DNA of 23,853 nucleotides from Candidatus Collierbacteria bacterium GW2011_GWB1_44_6 (GTDB lineage Bacteria > Patescibacteriota > Microgenomatia > UBA1400 > MFAQ01), in NCBI GenBank assembly GCA_000998025.1, contig LCJG01000007.1, forward strand, positions 1 to 23,853, in the 5' to 3' direction. This document shows positions 1 through 5,909 of the stretch, piece by piece. The stretch's first letter is position 1. Every line of letters begins with the position of its first letter. Both the position numbers and the translations under genes were made by a program. Below the pieces are notes generated by a model. The model made no database searches and had not been told where the DNA came from. It was given only the letters and a program-made list of their open reading frames with translations.

Positions 1-587
1 GTCGCTTCAAATTCCGCACTTCATATGGACAAAACATGATTAGTCACACCCTGGAAGAAACCAGAATTGGTATCAAAATCGCCAACGAAATTGGGGCCAA
101 TGTCGACACAGTTAGAATGGGTTGTCTCTTGCACGATATAGGTAAGATCATCGAAGGCGAAGGTAATCACGTCGAGCTTGGTGTCCAATATCTAAAGAAA
201 TTTAATATTCCTCAGGCCATATTGGACTGTGTTGCCCAGCATCACGAAGATGAAGAATTCAGCTCCAACGAATCTGTCATTGTCTACATTTCCGATGCTA
301 TTTCCGGTTCCAGACCGGGCGCCCGTCACGAGAACACCGAGGAGTACGGTAAGCGCATTAGACAGCTTGAAGAAGTTGCCAGAAAGCATCCTGAAGTCGA
401 TGACGCGTATGCGATCTCTGCTGGAAGAGAGATAAGGGTCATTGTTAATCCCAGTAAAGCTGGTGATGAACAGCTCACGATTTTAGCTCAAGCTATTCGC
501 GATGAAATCAGAGATACTATGACCTTCCCTGGCACCGTCAAGGTTAATGTAATTCGGGAGACGCGAGCTTCAGAAATCGCCAGCTAA
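1..587 (+). CDS. rny: Ribonuclease Y, C-terminal part (5' end outside window)
   Basis: This is the C-terminal part of RNase Y, the membrane-anchored endoribonuclease that initiates mRNA decay. The reading frame is open to the left edge (codons from base 3 read RFKFRTSYGQN before the first ATG at 36). That matches the family motif just before the HD domain, so the ATG at 36 is internal and the gene is 5'-partial. The HD motif is visible as LLHDIGK, followed by a second histidine pair in AQHHEDE and the conserved SDAISGSRPGAR segment. The C-terminal domain ends at the TAA at 585-587. The N-terminal TM helix, coiled coil and KH domain must lie upstream of the window. The next gene, HU, follows after about 85 bases on the same strand. 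Family assignment is secure. Confidence 0.95.
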   Translation, partial: RFKFRTSYGQNMISHTLEETRIGIKIANEIGANVDTVRMGCLLHDIGKIIEGEGNHVELGVQYLKKFNIPQAILDCVAQHHEDEEFSSNESVIVYISDAISGSRPGARHENTEEYGKRIRQLEEVARKHPEVDDAYAISAGREIRVIVNPSKAGDEQLTILAQAIRDEIRDTMTFPGTVKVNVIRETRASEIAS

Positions 588-614
588 CTCGCTCCACAAG
601 ATTTCTTGCGTCTT

Positions 615-644
615 TTGTATTTTGATGGTAACATCAGCTAAATT
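615..644 (+). promoter_or_regulatory. Possible weak promoter before the HU gene
   Basis: TTGTAT (615-620) and TAAATT (639-644) are separated by 18 bases, roughly 30 bases before the HU start. Both boxes are poor matches to TTGACA/TATAAT. The site is proposed only because HU is the first gene after an 85-base gap; transcription from rny is the alternative. Confidence 0.3.
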
Positions 645-672
645 ATTAATCTGCCTGCCTAAAAAGTTAAAA

Positions 673-948
673 ATGACCAAACAAACCCTAGTCAACATCG
701 TTAGTAAGAAAGTCCATCTCACCAAGAAGGCTGTCAAGGAAGCGGTTGACACTTTTTTTTCAGAATCTATCAACGCTCTAAATAAAGGAGAAAAGGTCGT
801 TATCTCAGGCTTTGGTACCTTCTATGTCGGCAAAGTGGAAGATAAGCAGGTGGTTCCTTTTGGAAACGAATCAAAACGGCAAGTAGTCAAGGGACACAAG
901 GTCATCAACTTCCACGTTGGTAAGCCCTTGAAGAAAAAAATCGCCTAA
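673..948 (+). CDS. HU/IHF-family DNA-binding protein
   Basis: A 91-residue protein of the bacterial HU/IHF family: small dimeric proteins that bend and compact DNA. Residues 1-45 carry the two-helix N-terminal body (MTKQTLVNIVSKK, then helix to about 40). The family hallmark GFGTFYVGK follows, and the DNA-binding arm region and C-terminal strand end in GKPLKKKIA. I start at the ATG at 673 rather than the in-frame ATG at 622, because the extra 17 residues do not belong to the family and 91 residues is the normal HU length. No clear Shine-Dalgarno lies before it. miaB begins 1 base after its stop, so the two are probably co-transcribed. Which HU-family member it is (HU, IHF, other) cannot be decided here. 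Confidence 0.92.
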   Translation: MTKQTLVNIVSKKVHLTKKAVKEAVDTFFSESINALNKGEKVVISGFGTFYVGKVEDKQVVPFGNESKRQVVKGHKVINFHVGKPLKKKIA

Positions 949-949
949 A

Positions 950-2095
950 GTGTCCAACGTATTCATCAAGACTTTCGGCTGCCAGGCCAACAAATCCGAC
1001 TCCGAAAGAATTCTTGGTGACTATTTATCCCGGGGTTACCGGGAGACTGCAGATTGGCATGAGGCAAATGAAATCGTCGTCAATACTTGTTCTGTTAGAC
1101 AGTCAGCCGAGGATAGAGTTACCGGTTTCCTTTTAAACGTCGAAAAGTATTTTTCAGGTAAAAATAGGCCAAAAATCATTCTCACTGGCTGCATGCTCCA
1201 TTTCAACGAAAAGGAAATCAAAGAACTACTTCCTCAAATAGATGAAATCCTTCCCGTGGGTGAAGTAGGCTTCAATCAAAAGGCCATAAGAAAAGATAAA
1301 ATTAGTGCCTATGTCCCTATCTCCTCAGGTTGCAACTCTTTTTGTACTTTCTGTATCGTTCCTTTTTCCAGGGGCAGGGAAAGGTCGCGTCCATTGGAAG
1401 ATATTGTCAGCGAGGTTAGACAGTTAGCCGGCGAAGGTTACCGGGAAATCACCCTACTAGGCCAAAACGTCAATTCTTGGGGTTTGGAAAAAGTTGGTGT
1501 TGCTCTAAGAAAAATGTTCATGGACAAAGAAAAATTTTCTGTTGAAAAAATTCCCTCAAACGACTCCCAATATTTCAAACCTGAGGATACTCCCCCGTTT
1601 GTAACTCTTCTTAGGGCTGTCAGTGAGGTGGAGGGTGTAGAAAAAATAAGTTTCTTTACTAGCAACCCTTGGGATTTCTGGGACGAGTTGATCGACGAAA
1701 TAGCTACGAATTTAAAAATTGATCGATTTATTCATCTACCCGTCCAGTCAGGTAGCAATCGAATTTTGCATCTAATGAATCGTGGTTACACCAGAGAGTC
1801 CTACCTTTCTTTAATAAATAAAATTAAGACAAAAGTGCCGGATGCGGTTTTTGGAACAGATATCATTGTTGGTTTCCCTGGTGAAACAGATGCCGATTTT
1901 CAAGATACTCTAGATTTGATTACCCGGGTAGGTTTCAAAGCCGCTTTCATTGCCAGATACTCGCCTCGACCGGGTACAGTATCTTCTCGATTGTTCCCAG
2001 ACGACATCTCAGCCAAAGTAAAAAAGCAGCGCTGGGAAATACTGGATCAAATCGCCAACAAAAACAATTTAAGCTCACGCCCCATCGTCCCGTAA
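950..2095 (+). CDS. miaB: tRNA-2-methylthio-N6-dimethylallyladenosine synthase MiaB-like, no TRAM domain
   Basis: Methylthiotransferase of the radical-SAM MiaB family, which adds the 2-methylthio group to i6A37 of tRNA using two Fe-S clusters. The N-terminal domain has its three cluster cysteines (FGCQAN C11, VNTCSV C47, LTGCML C81). The radical-SAM motif CxxxCxxC is at C128/C132/C135 (SGCNSFCTFCIVP). The core continues through LLGQNVNSWG and HLPVQSGSN to DIIVGFPGETDADF. It starts with GTG at 950, 1 base after the HU stop, and stops 1 base before miaA. At 381 residues it is short: the protein ends soon after RWEILDQIANKNN, where a TRAM RNA-binding domain of about 60 residues normally follows. 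About 30 extra residues lie after LLGQNVNSWG. Pairing with miaA supports MiaB over its paralogue MtaB. Confidence 0.9.
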   Translation: MSNVFIKTFGCQANKSDSERILGDYLSRGYRETADWHEANEIVVNTCSVRQSAEDRVTGFLLNVEKYFSGKNRPKIILTGCMLHFNEKEIKELLPQIDEILPVGEVGFNQKAIRKDKISAYVPISSGCNSFCTFCIVPFSRGRERSRPLEDIVSEVRQLAGEGYREITLLGQNVNSWGLEKVGVALRKMFMDKEKFSVEKIPSNDSQYFKPEDTPPFVTLLRAVSEVEGVEKISFFTSNPWDFWDELIDEIATNLKIDRFIHLPVQSGSNRILHLMNRGYTRESYLSLINKIKTKVPDAVFGTDIIVGFPGETDADFQDTLDLITRVGFKAAFIARYSPRPGTVSSRLFPDDISAKVKKQRWEILDQIANKNNLSSRPIVP

Positions 2096-2096
2096 A

Positions 2097-3020
2097 ATGA
2101 ACAATCCCACCCAAACAGTTTTAGTCATCTGTGGCCCAACAGCCTCCGGCAAAACTTCCCTCGCCCTATCAATTGCAAAACATTTGATTTCTTCATCGTC
2201 ATTGCGAGCGAAGCGCGGCAATCCAGCCTCTTGTCATTCCCGACCTGATCGGGAATCTATAACAATCTGTTCAACTGTTAACATCCTTTCCGTCGACTCT
2301 CGCCAGGTGTACCGTGACCTCGACATTCTCACTGGCAAAGACATTCCGGAAAATCTTCCTGAGGGTATCAAAATATATGGTCTTGATATTGTCGACACCG
2401 ATCGGTCATTCAACTTAGCCGATTTTGTTCAATACGCTCAATCCATTATCCGGAAATCGCTTGACGAAAAAACGCCACTCATCATCGTCGGAGGCACTGG
2501 ACTGTATTTAAAGGCTATTACTTCAAATCTGCTCAATGTACACGTACCACCAAACCAAAAAATCCGTCGTGAAATGGAAACAAAAGATTTAGCCTCCCTT
2601 CAAAAAATTTCGAACCGAAGCAATCCATCCCCATCCGCCATATCTTCTGCACCCCACTTCCTCTGGATCGGCCTAAAACCAGACAAGGACACCCTCAAAG
2701 AGTATATTCGCCATCGAGTTCTCGACCGTTTAAACTCTGGTGCAATTGACGAAGTAAAGAATCTAATCAAAAATTATCCGGACAACAATCAATCAATTTT
2801 TACCTGCCTTGGGGTCAGAGAAATTAAAGATTATTTAAATCAGAAAATATCCAGAGAGCAGTTGATTGATTTGTGGACCAATGCCGAAATTGACTACGCC
2901 CGTCGTCAGATCGTTTGGTTCAATAAACAACCAAGTATTGTTTGGTATGATAGAAGCAGTATAGATAATAAACTAATTTCCAAACTAGCAAAAGTAGTCT
3001 ACCAAAATGACAAAAAATAA
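2097..3020 (+). CDS. miaA: tRNA dimethylallyltransferase MiaA with in-frame palindromic insert
   Basis: MiaA transfers a dimethylallyl group from DMAPP to N6 of A37 in tRNAs that read UNN codons, making the substrate for MiaB encoded just upstream. The P-loop GPTASGKT is at about residues 12-19, followed by LSVDSRQVYRDLDILTGKD (DMAPP/tRNA site), GGTGLYLKA, and the C-terminal DYARRQIVWFNKQ motif. Between the P-loop helix (LALSIAKHL) and LSVDSRQVY the family usually has only a few residues. Here there are about 30, encoded by two adjacent palindromic repeats (2197-2257) that stay in frame. Total length, 307 residues, is near the family norm only because the protein is otherwise compact. The ATG at 2097 follows the miaB stop by 1 base. 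The 3' end overlaps the next gene by 14 bases. Confidence 0.94.
   Translation: MNNPTQTVLVICGPTASGKTSLALSIAKHLISSSSLRAKRGNPASCHSRPDRESITICSTVNILSVDSRQVYRDLDILTGKDIPENLPEGIKIYGLDIVDTDRSFNLADFVQYAQSIIRKSLDEKTPLIIVGGTGLYLKAITSNLLNVHVPPNQKIRREMETKDLASLQKISNRSNPSPSAISSAPHFLWIGLKPDKDTLKEYIRHRVLDRLNSGAIDEVKNLIKNYPDNNQSIFTCLGVREIKDYLNQKISREQLIDLWTNAEIDYARRQIVWFNKQPSIVWYDRSSIDNKLISKLAKVVYQNDKK
2197..2257. repeat. Two adjacent palindromic repeat units inserted in miaA
   Basis: Unit 1 (2197-2224) has outer arms ATTGC 2201-2205 and GCAAT 2218-2222, plus an inner GCG/CGC pair. Unit 2 (about 2233-2257) has perfect 8-bp arms ATTCCCGA 2236-2243 and TCGGGAAT 2249-2256 around 5 bases. In the miaA frame they encode SLRAKRGNP and CHSRPDRES, peptide strings I recognise as typical translations of dispersed bacterial palindromic repeats. 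They fall at a point where MiaA proteins have a short loop. Copy number in this genome cannot be judged from the window. Confidence 0.75.
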
Positions 3021-4002
3021 ACGGGTTAGTATCGATATCTCTTTCGGAAGTATTTTTTGGATATTGTTTTCCCTAGCTGCCATTTTTGTTTTAGTTCAGT
3101 TAACGAGTGTCATCGTTCTCCTTTTTAGCTCTATCCTCATTACTCTGGCTATCTGCCCCCTGGTAGACTGGTTGGAGAAATACAAGATAAAAAGGGGACT
3201 TTCATCTATTATCATTCTCTTGCTAATTTTTAGCGTTGTCATCTATTTAGCCATCTCCATCGCCACCCCTCTTTTTGACCAAACCCAATTATTCCTTCAA
3301 AGACTTCCGGGAATTATCGACGCAGTCAGCCCTATTAAGTTCATTGATGGTTCGTTAAACGCCCAGTTCGCAACTGTTCCTGGAAGGGTGCTTAATATCG
3401 CCCTTGATACCTTCTCGGCCTTTATCACCGCTTTCACTGTCATCGTCATCAGTTACTACATGATCCAGGAAATGCACAATCTAAAAAGTTATCTAAAGTT
3501 CTGGTTCGGTGAAAAAGGCGAAATATACAATGCTATTGCAGAGAAACTCGAAGCCCAAATTGGAAATTGGGTCAGAGGGGAGCTGTTGCTCATGCTTGTT
3601 GTCGGACTACTGAGTTACGCAGGCTACCTAATTATTGGCATTCCATTTGCCTTGCCACTTGCCTTCCTCGCTGGTCTCTTGGAGCTAATTCCCAATATTG
3701 GGCCAACTATAGCTACCGTCCCTGCTATGTTGGTTGGTTTTTCCATCTCTCCCAATCATGGCATTGCTGCCTTAGTTGTCTCTCTTATTGTTCAGCAGTT
3801 GGAAAACAATCTTATCGTCCCTAAAATTATGCAAAAAGTCACCGGCCTAAACCCAATCGTCACTATCGTAGCCATCATGATCGGTTTCAAGCTAGGTGGC
3901 CCACTCATGGCCATTTTGGCACTTCCTCTAGTGCTCTCAGCCCGTGTCATCATGAGCCACATTAGGTTCAACAAGGTCACCACCATCCCTGAAATAGATT
4001 AA
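3007..4002 (+). CDS. AI-2E family (UPF0118) permease-like membrane protein
   Basis: A 331-residue integral membrane protein of the AI-2E/UPF0118 family. Members have been linked to autoinducer export, Na+/H+ antiport and other transport; the substrate here is unknown. Hydrophobic pairs open the protein (SIFWILFSLAAIFVLV, then VIVLLFSSILITLAICPLV). The long central amphipathic region runs from about residue 90 to 190. The diagnostic C-terminal motifs are present: ELIPNIGPTIATVPAMLVG and NNLIVPKIMQKVTGLNP followed by the last TM segments. The ATG at 3007 lies inside the end of miaA (14-base overlap), so translation is probably coupled. It is the last gene of the rny-side run, and rnpB lies convergent downstream. 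Confidence 0.9.
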   Translation: MTKNKRVSIDISFGSIFWILFSLAAIFVLVQLTSVIVLLFSSILITLAICPLVDWLEKYKIKRGLSSIIILLLIFSVVIYLAISIATPLFDQTQLFLQRLPGIIDAVSPIKFIDGSLNAQFATVPGRVLNIALDTFSAFITAFTVIVISYYMIQEMHNLKSYLKFWFGEKGEIYNAIAEKLEAQIGNWVRGELLLMLVVGLLSYAGYLIIGIPFALPLAFLAGLLELIPNIGPTIATVPAMLVGFSISPNHGIAALVVSLIVQQLENNLIVPKIMQKVTGLNPIVTIVAIMIGFKLGGPLMAILALPLVLSARVIMSHIRFNKVTTIPEID

Positions 4003-4027
4003 TGAAAAAGTTTTCTTGTACCCTGTG

Positions 4028-4041
4028 TCCGCCGAGGCGGA
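4028..4041. repeat. Perfect hairpin next to the rnpB 3' end
   Basis: TCCGCC (4028-4033), GA, GGCGGA (4036-4041) form a perfect 6-bp GC-rich stem lying between the permease stop and the rnpB 3' end. It could serve as the rnpB terminator on the minus strand, but the nearest T-run there is about 20 bases further on, so an intrinsic terminator is not well supported. It may instead be a dispersed palindrome. Confidence 0.4.
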
Positions 4042-4343
4042 TCCCTAGGACAATAAGCCGGATTCTGTCGTGGAGGAATATCTATCTATGCTCGAGACTT
4101 TAGGGACGGAAAAGGAACCTTGATCCCAATTCGTCGATTGCAGCGGGGCGGGTTACCACCCCCGTACCGTTACTGGTACAGGGTCTCCACCTAACGGTGG
4201 AACGTTTCACCTTTAATCGTCTCTGTGGCCCTGTCGCGCCTTGTAGGTCGCCCTACAAAGGGCCAGGTTTCCCTGGCCACCCTTCCTTTTAGCTGTCCGG
4301 ACTTTCCTGTCGCCTGGGCGACCATTCCTCTCGTCCTAGGGAT
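4041..4343 (-). ncRNA. rnpB: RNase P RNA
   Basis: The catalytic RNA of RNase P, which removes tRNA 5' leaders. On the minus strand the 5' part contains AGGAAAGTCCGGAC, the conserved CR-I region. The 3' part contains GACAGAATCCGGCTTAT, the universal 3' signature (the loop pairing with CR-I plus the segment before P1). GGTGGTAACCCGCC in the middle is also typical. The ends pair perfectly: 11 bases ATCCCTAGGAC (4343 to 4333) with GTCCTAGGGAT (4051 to 4041), forming P1 and fixing both termini. At about 303 nt it is shorter than the E. coli RNA (377 nt). A -10 box (TAGAAT, 4354-4349) lies 6 bases before the P1 start. No competing coding gene is present. Confidence 0.96.
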
Positions 4344-4348
4344 GGCTA

Positions 4349-4357
4349 ATTCTACCA
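4349..4357 (-). promoter_or_regulatory. rnpB extended -10 promoter element
   Basis: Reading the minus strand, TGGTAGAAT (4357-4349) is an extended -10 element, TGn plus TAGAAT. Six bases separate it from 4342, at the base of the P1 helix, where transcription has to begin. No good -35 box is seen at 16-18 bases, as is common for extended -10 promoters. Confidence 0.65.
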
Positions 4358-4385
4358 CAAAATCATCCAAACAGCCCCATAACAA

Positions 4386-4406
4386 GCCTATAATGATATT
4401 ATAGGC
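4386..4406. repeat. Perfect 9-bp inverted repeat containing TATAAT on both strands
   Basis: Arms GCCTATAAT (4386-4394) and ATTATAGGC (4398-4406) surround three bases. Each strand reads TATAAT at the symmetric position, so it could be a bidirectional -10 element, an operator or an RNA hairpin. It lies between the rnpB promoter and the 4511 gene. Confidence 0.6.
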
Positions 4407-4436
4407 GTACGTTATAAGAGGAAGCGCACAACGACA

Positions 4437-4460
4437 TATCGATAATAAACATTATCGATA
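4437..4460. repeat. Perfect 10-bp inverted repeat
   Basis: Arms TATCGATAAT (4437-4446) and ATTATCGATA (4451-4460) flank AAAC. This is the second perfect palindrome within 75 bases in the same gap. It is AT-rich, with no T-run typical of a terminator. An operator or a miniature mobile palindrome are both possible. Confidence 0.6.
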
Positions 4461-4498
4461 GGAGGCGGAGCAAGCTCTAATAACATTCATAAATTTGA

Positions 4499-4513
4499 TA
4501 TGATAAAGTCATG
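4499..4513 (+). promoter_or_regulatory. -10 box 6 nt before the 4511 start codon
   Basis: TATGAT (4499-4504, 5 of 6 consensus) is followed by six bases and then the ATG at 4511. The same geometry recurs at other genes in the window, so this ATG is probably a real, leaderless start even though the gene behind it is damaged. Confidence 0.55.
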
Positions 4514-5094
4514 CAAACAAACGTCGTTTATTCGTTAGAAAACTCCTTCACTCTAGCCACCAATCAAGTCATGGTGGGCATCGTCAGCTTTCTCCCCAAT
4601 ATCCTTGGAGCTGTTGGGATTTTCTAAAAAATGCTCAAGTTTCTCAAAAAATAGAAGACATTATCGGTGAGGTTGTTAAGTGGTTGGTTATCACTCTCTT
4701 CTTTGTGGCAAGCATCAACGTCCTCGGTATCACCGCCATCAGCCTCTTCTTGAATGGCATTATAGCCGGCATACCTACCCTCATCGCTGCCGTCATCACT
4801 CTAGCCATTGGAGTTTTTGTGGCGGGTTTCTTAGAAAAAATGGTCAAAGGTTCTCTGGGCTCTGGAGATCCCTCCATGTCACGTCTGATTGGTAAGGTCG
4901 TGAGTTACGCCATTATGACCTTCTTCGTCCTGGCGGCCCTCTCCCAGCTTGGCATCGCCACTTTCTTCATCAATACCCTCTTTGTTGGTTTCATTTTAGC
5001 TATCGCTCTAGCACTAGGTATCGGTCTGGGGCTTGGTTCCAAAGATCTCATAAAAAAGCTTCTAGAAGACTGGTACAAAAAGATCGAGAAATAG
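4511..5094 (+). pseudogene. MscS-like conserved TM-helix protein, frame broken by an internal deletion
   Basis: The frame from ATG 4511 encodes 38 residues ending SFLPNILGAVGIF before TAA at 4625. Another frame continues immediately as FLKNAQVSQKIEDIIGEVVKW (from 4621), then hydrophobic segments to LEDWYKKIEK and TAG at 5092. In conserved-TM-helix/MscS-like proteins of this kind, the SFLPNILGA helix and the xxKIxxxIGEVVKW segment belong to one polypeptide. They are normally separated by the rest of the first TM helix and a linker of some 40 residues. Both the linker and the frame are lost here. The downstream part has no good start (only TTG at 4684, inside a helix). It may be a real pseudogene or an assembly error. 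The C-terminal half has about three TM segments, with glycine-rich LALGIGLGLGSKDLIKKLLE as in this family. Confidence 0.7.
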
Positions 5095-5114
5095 TTCAAA
5101 ATCGTCTTATGGGA

Positions 5115-5143
5115 TTGACTTTAGGTCCGTGAATTGTTACAAT
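5115..5143 (+). promoter_or_regulatory. Strong sigma70-type promoter of the 5186 gene
   Basis: TTGACT (5115-5120), a 17-base spacer and TACAAT (5138-5143), the latter preceded by TGT (extended -10). This is the best promoter in the window. Predicted start is near 5150, giving a leader of about 36 nt that carries AAGGAG at 5170-5175, 10 bases before ATG 5186. Confidence 0.8.
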
Positions 5144-5185
5144 CTCTATGTTGGTATTTTGTACTTGAAAAGGAGAGCGTAGAAT

Positions 5186-5392
5186 ATGGGACAAGGTATT
5201 GGCGGAACCCCCGGTGTACCCTACGAGAAAGACGTAGAATATTGGGTTCGCTTCCTGCGTGAACAATGGGTCGAATCGGCCATCACTCAGGAAATTATCG
5301 ATAAAGTGCGCGCTTCGAAGACCATGTTAGAAGCTCGCAAGGTTGCTATGGAATTTCACGATTCGATGTTGATGTTAAACAATCTCCCTTGA
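5186..5392 (+). CDS. Small protein of unknown function, strongly expressed by signals
   Basis: A 68-residue soluble protein that I do not recognise. It starts MGQGIGGTPGVPYEKD, a flexible glycine/proline-rich stretch. The rest looks helical (EYWVRFLREQWVESAI, then QEIIDKVRASKTMLEARKVAMEF) and ends MLMLNNLP. There is no TM segment, cysteine or signal peptide. The gene stands alone: promoter at 5115-5143, Shine-Dalgarno AAGGAG with 10-base spacing, and an intrinsic terminator just after the stop. That complete and strong set of signals, while many neighbours look leaderless, makes it a genuine gene and suggests an abundant product. No function is claimed. Confidence 0.8.
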   Translation: MGQGIGGTPGVPYEKDVEYWVRFLREQWVESAITQEIIDKVRASKTMLEARKVAMEFHDSMLMLNNLP

Positions 5393-5401
5393 TACTTAAC
5401 C

Positions 5402-5428
5402 AAAGCCGGCTTCGTACCCGGCTTTTTT
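5402..5428 (+). terminator. Intrinsic terminator of the 5186 gene
   Basis: AAAGCCGG (5402-5409), an 8-base loop and CCGGCTTT (5418-5425) form a stem that runs into a T-run (5423-5428). It begins 10 bases after the stop codon of the small protein. Confidence 0.85.
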
Positions 5429-5433
5429 GTCAC

Positions 5434-5465
5434 AAAAAACCCAAGATCGATTGCTCTTTCTCGGG
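5434..5465 (-). terminator. Intrinsic terminator of the DUF5679 operon
   Basis: On the minus strand, CCCGAGA (5465-5459) pairs with TCTTGGG (5446-5440, one G-T pair), followed by six T residues (5439-5434). It closes the leftward 5887-5483 pair and stands back to back with the terminator of the 5186 gene. Confidence 0.7.
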
Positions 5466-5482
5466 CTTCTTGAGTGGGCAAA

Positions 5483-5623
5483 TTACTTTGCGCCGATTTT
5501 AAACATCTTTGTTCCACAAACTGGGCAAACAGCTTTCACGGCTGGTTTACCATTTTTCATGGTAACTCTCTCAAAATCAGTGACGTCTCTTTTGGCTCTA
5601 CATTTTACACAATAGATCTGCAT
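5483..5623 (-). CDS. DUF5679-like zinc-ribbon microprotein
   Basis: A 46-residue protein, MQIYCVKCRAKRDV through MKNGKPAV to CPVCGTKMFKIGAK, with two CxxC pairs that should bind one zinc ion. The layout (N-terminal CVKC, a basic middle with MKNGKPA, CPVCG then KMFKIG) matches the DUF5679 family of very small bacterial zinc ribbons. Its function is unknown to me; nucleic-acid or ribosome binding would be a guess. A strong Shine-Dalgarno (AAAGGGGGTGA on the minus strand, 5643-5633) lies about 10 bases before the ATG, which fixes the start. It follows the 5887-5651 gene on the same strand after 27 bases, and a terminator follows. It is easily missed because of its length. Confidence 0.88.
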   Translation of the reverse strand: MQIYCVKCRAKRDVTDFERVTMKNGKPAVKAVCPVCGTKMFKIGAK

Positions 5624-5650
5624 TTACTTGGTTCACCCCCTTTCTTTTTA

Positions 5651-5887
5651 TTAGTGCCTGGACAAATAACTCCAAATAGCTAACTCCAAGGCTAGGACAA
5701 GCATAGTTAGGATCCCGGTCTTTGTCAAGTCTGCTTTAAAATATTTTTTTTCACCTGCCGCTAGTACGACAGTCTTTTTTTCCGTTTTTGTCTTTAGCCA
5801 CTCGTCTTTTATTACAAACCCTTCGGTCTTTAGTTTTCTTTCGGTGGTTCTCAGCTTTTCCTTCTTCGTTTTTCTCTGTTTAGGCAT
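5651..5887 (-). CDS. Small basic protein with C-terminal membrane anchor, unknown function
   Basis: A 78-residue protein. The first 25 residues are very basic (MPKQRKTKKEKLRTTERKLK), and the middle is polar (EWLKTKTEKKTVVLAAGEKK). The last 25 residues hold one hydrophobic segment (GILTMLVLALELAIWSYL), so it is probably a tail-anchored inner-membrane protein with its basic part in the cytoplasm, possibly touching nucleic acid. No family is recognised. The start at 5887 is supported by a -10-like TACTAT (5898-5893) only 5 bases upstream, implying a leaderless or nearly leaderless mRNA. It is divergent from the DUF4446 gene, with just 22 bases between the two start codons, and is followed by the DUF5679 gene. 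Confidence 0.7.
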   Translation of the reverse strand: MPKQRKTKKEKLRTTERKLKTEGFVIKDEWLKTKTEKKTVVLAAGEKKYFKADLTKTGILTMLVLALELAIWSYLSRH

Positions 5888-5891
5888 TTTA

Positions 5892-5898
5892 TATAGTA
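5892..5898. promoter_or_regulatory. Overlapping divergent -10 boxes
   Basis: Plus-strand TATAGT (5892-5897) and minus-strand TACTAT (5898-5893) occupy almost the same bases in the 22-base gap between divergent starts at 5887 and 5910. No clear -35 boxes are seen. The promoters would exclude each other if both are used. Confidence 0.45.
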
Positions 5899-5909
5899 AA
5901 ATTAATGAT

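Noticed and set aside
622..672. Upstream ATG extending the HU gene by 17 residues
   Set aside because: The added residues do not match the HU family, and the ATG at 673 gives the normal 91-residue protein.
4003..4040. Rho-independent terminator of the permease gene on the plus strand
   Set aside because: The 4028-4041 stem is followed on the plus strand by ATCCCTAGG, without a T-run.
4191..4385. 64-codon minus-strand reading frame over the RNase P region
   Set aside because: It lies within rnpB, whose conserved sequence and P1 pairing explain the region.
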